22,500 nucleotides of DNA from Glandiceps talaboti. Taxonomy: Eukaryota; Hemichordata; Enteropneusta; Spengelidae. The DNA lies in assembly GCF_964340395.1 (NCBI RefSeq), contig NC_135557.1:25387614-25410113 (forward strand). Reading direction: 5' to 3'. Positions 21,290-22,500 of this stretch are shown here, piece after piece (the first letter of the stretch is position 1; each line of letters starts with the position of its first letter). A program made the translations under genes and the position numbers. The notes under the pieces were generated by a model, which made no database searches, was not told the DNA's origin, and saw only the letters and a list, made by a program, of their open reading frames with translations.

Positions 21290-21538
21290 CAGTTGTTTTC
21301 TTACTTCTATCAACGTGACTTTGGGAAGGTTTAAGTCTTTCGTCCACCTATTCGGAGCAGAATGTCTGATACTGTGTTGCGGATGGACGTTAACTTTGAT
21401 GACTATTCTTAAAGATTTTATATATCTCTTTATCTATCTATATGGACCTATCTATCTATATCTCTATACACTTTTATATCCTCAATTACCTCGCGCGTTT
21501 TACGCCAAATACTATTATTACTATCATAATTATCAGGG

Positions 21539-21544
21539 AATAAA
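21539..21544 (+). promoter_or_regulatory. Candidate poly(A) signal AATAAA of lectin 2
   Basis: First clear AATAAA after the lectin 2 stop; it would give a 3' UTR of about 490-500 nt including the compound microsatellite. Confidence 0.4.
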
Positions 21545-22500
21545 CTGGCTTAATTCTGAACAAAGATACACTTTTTGCTTTTGAGTGTACAGAAAAACAC
21601 TCTACTACGAACAGAACACCATTATCAGCTGTGTTCTTGGCACGCACATACTGATATTTATGTTGCTTAGTTTTACTAAGGTCGTTGGAAAGGCCAGGTT
21701 GATTTATAGAGTGTAGGTTGCGGTTTCCTCGGTCGGTCTTATCAGTGAATATCTAGGTAGACATGGGAATACCCACAGTCATGTAGCTGTAATAGACCGC
21801 TATTCACTTTCACGTAGAGTAACTTGTAACAATTGTTTTGTACGGCACACCAACCAGATTGGCAAAGTTAGCCTTATTTACGTATAATGTTGTTGTCTCA
21901 CAGTACTTTGATCAAAAAGTCTTAGTGACAAAATACGGTCATTGACCTGCAGGCAAACATATCCACGAGCATTAGGATTACGTCACATCCCCCCCCCTAG
22001 CGAAATTAGTTTCGCTCAGACTCTCTACTCACACAATACTGCAACAGTACGTATATATTTTACACTGCAATCGTTCTTTATTTATCTTTTACTGATTCTT
22101 TACAATCTTTATATTCTTGAATCGTAGACACAAATTTACAGGACTTATCATTAAAATAGTAGTACAACACATCTGAAAGGAAACTAAACGAAAACTGTCT
22201 AATGTGTGTGGAAGCCCCGAAACTGCTTTCTTATAGAGAATAAAATGAAGTGCATTCTATACATTGCTTTTACAGCTATTACAAAGCAACGGTGCCATTG
22301 GCAAAATATGTATATAGAACGGTGTACCTTATTGAGCTGCCAGTATTTAACAATATCACCTATAAAGGTTTTTGCTCGTAGATATATACCAGAAAGAAGA
22401 AATTTGCATATGGCGTAAAAATAATGATCGAGCGTGAGCATTGATCAGATTATTGACTATCAAAATACAACTGTAGTCGATTTTACGGTTCCAAGATGCA
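21545..22500. other. Intergenic, no gene seen
   Basis: No coding region recognised. Holds a small perfect hairpin, AGCGAAA/TTTCGCT with a TTAG loop (21999-22016), right after a C-run. Open frames of 61-80 codons at 21942-22441 have no coding character. Confidence 0.4.

Noticed and set aside
22199-22441. Overlapping 70- to 80-codon open frames on both strands
   Set aside because: No splice context, motif or composition supporting a gene. A hydrophobic start at 22244 (MKCILYIAFTA) was considered as a signal peptide, but no following exon is visible in the window.

Overview
This window is eukaryotic DNA, most likely from an invertebrate animal. It is AT-rich, its genes are split by introns with conserved splice sites and matching phases, it carries secreted C-type lectin genes and an animal-type non-LTR retrotransposon, and it is unusually dense in microsatellites. 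The sequence alone does not identify the species. All gene-like structures found are on the + strand.

Layout. (1) About 995-4356: the 3' part of a five-exon gene (249 codons visible plus stop). It encodes a basic, proline-rich soluble protein that I do not recognise. Its introns carry (AGAC)n, a 16-copy 29-bp minisatellite and (TTCAC)n. (2) 4721-4964: a 244-bp non-autonomous DNA element with 15-bp terminal inverted repeats and TA target duplications. (3) 6294-11996: a five-exon gene for a secreted 461-residue protein with a signal peptide, a Cys-containing N-terminal segment, a coiled-coil neck and two tandem C-type lectin domains (CTLDs). Each CTLD is coded by two exons, and the intron inside each is filled by a large pentanucleotide array, (TACTG)n in one and (TACTC/TACAC)n in the other. 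(4) About 12585-16977: a seemingly intact CR1/L2-like non-LTR retrotransposon with ORF1 (288 aa), ORF2 (975 aa, endonuclease plus reverse transcriptase), a (TG)n in the 3' UTR and an (ATT)n tail. (5) 17010-17204: a short broken fragment that looks like Ty1/copia-type reverse transcriptase, followed by a (TGAT)n array. (6) 18721-21544: a second lectin gene (169 aa, signal peptide plus one CTLD) with a TATA box, a 5' UTR intron, two further introns and a poly(A) signal. (7) 21545-22500: no gene seen.

How the parts relate. The two lectin genes are tandem paralogues: the first CTLD exon is exactly 236 nt in all three copies, intron phases agree, and all three CTLDs have EPN and WND motifs, which are associated with mannose-type, calcium-dependent sugar binding. 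All three also share an extra CxxxxxC cysteine pair. The phase 1-1 symmetry of the CTLD cassette explains how it could be doubled inside the first gene without breaking the frame. The two lectin upstream regions share a 13-bp element containing CCACGTCA.

No new multi-gene system is evident. The most unusual signals are the parallel pentanucleotide expansions in homologous lectin introns (with a short relic of the same motif in the third paralogue), an inverted copy inside the largest array, two apparent GC-AG introns, and a lineage-type cysteine pair plus a calcium-ligand substitution in the lectin domains.
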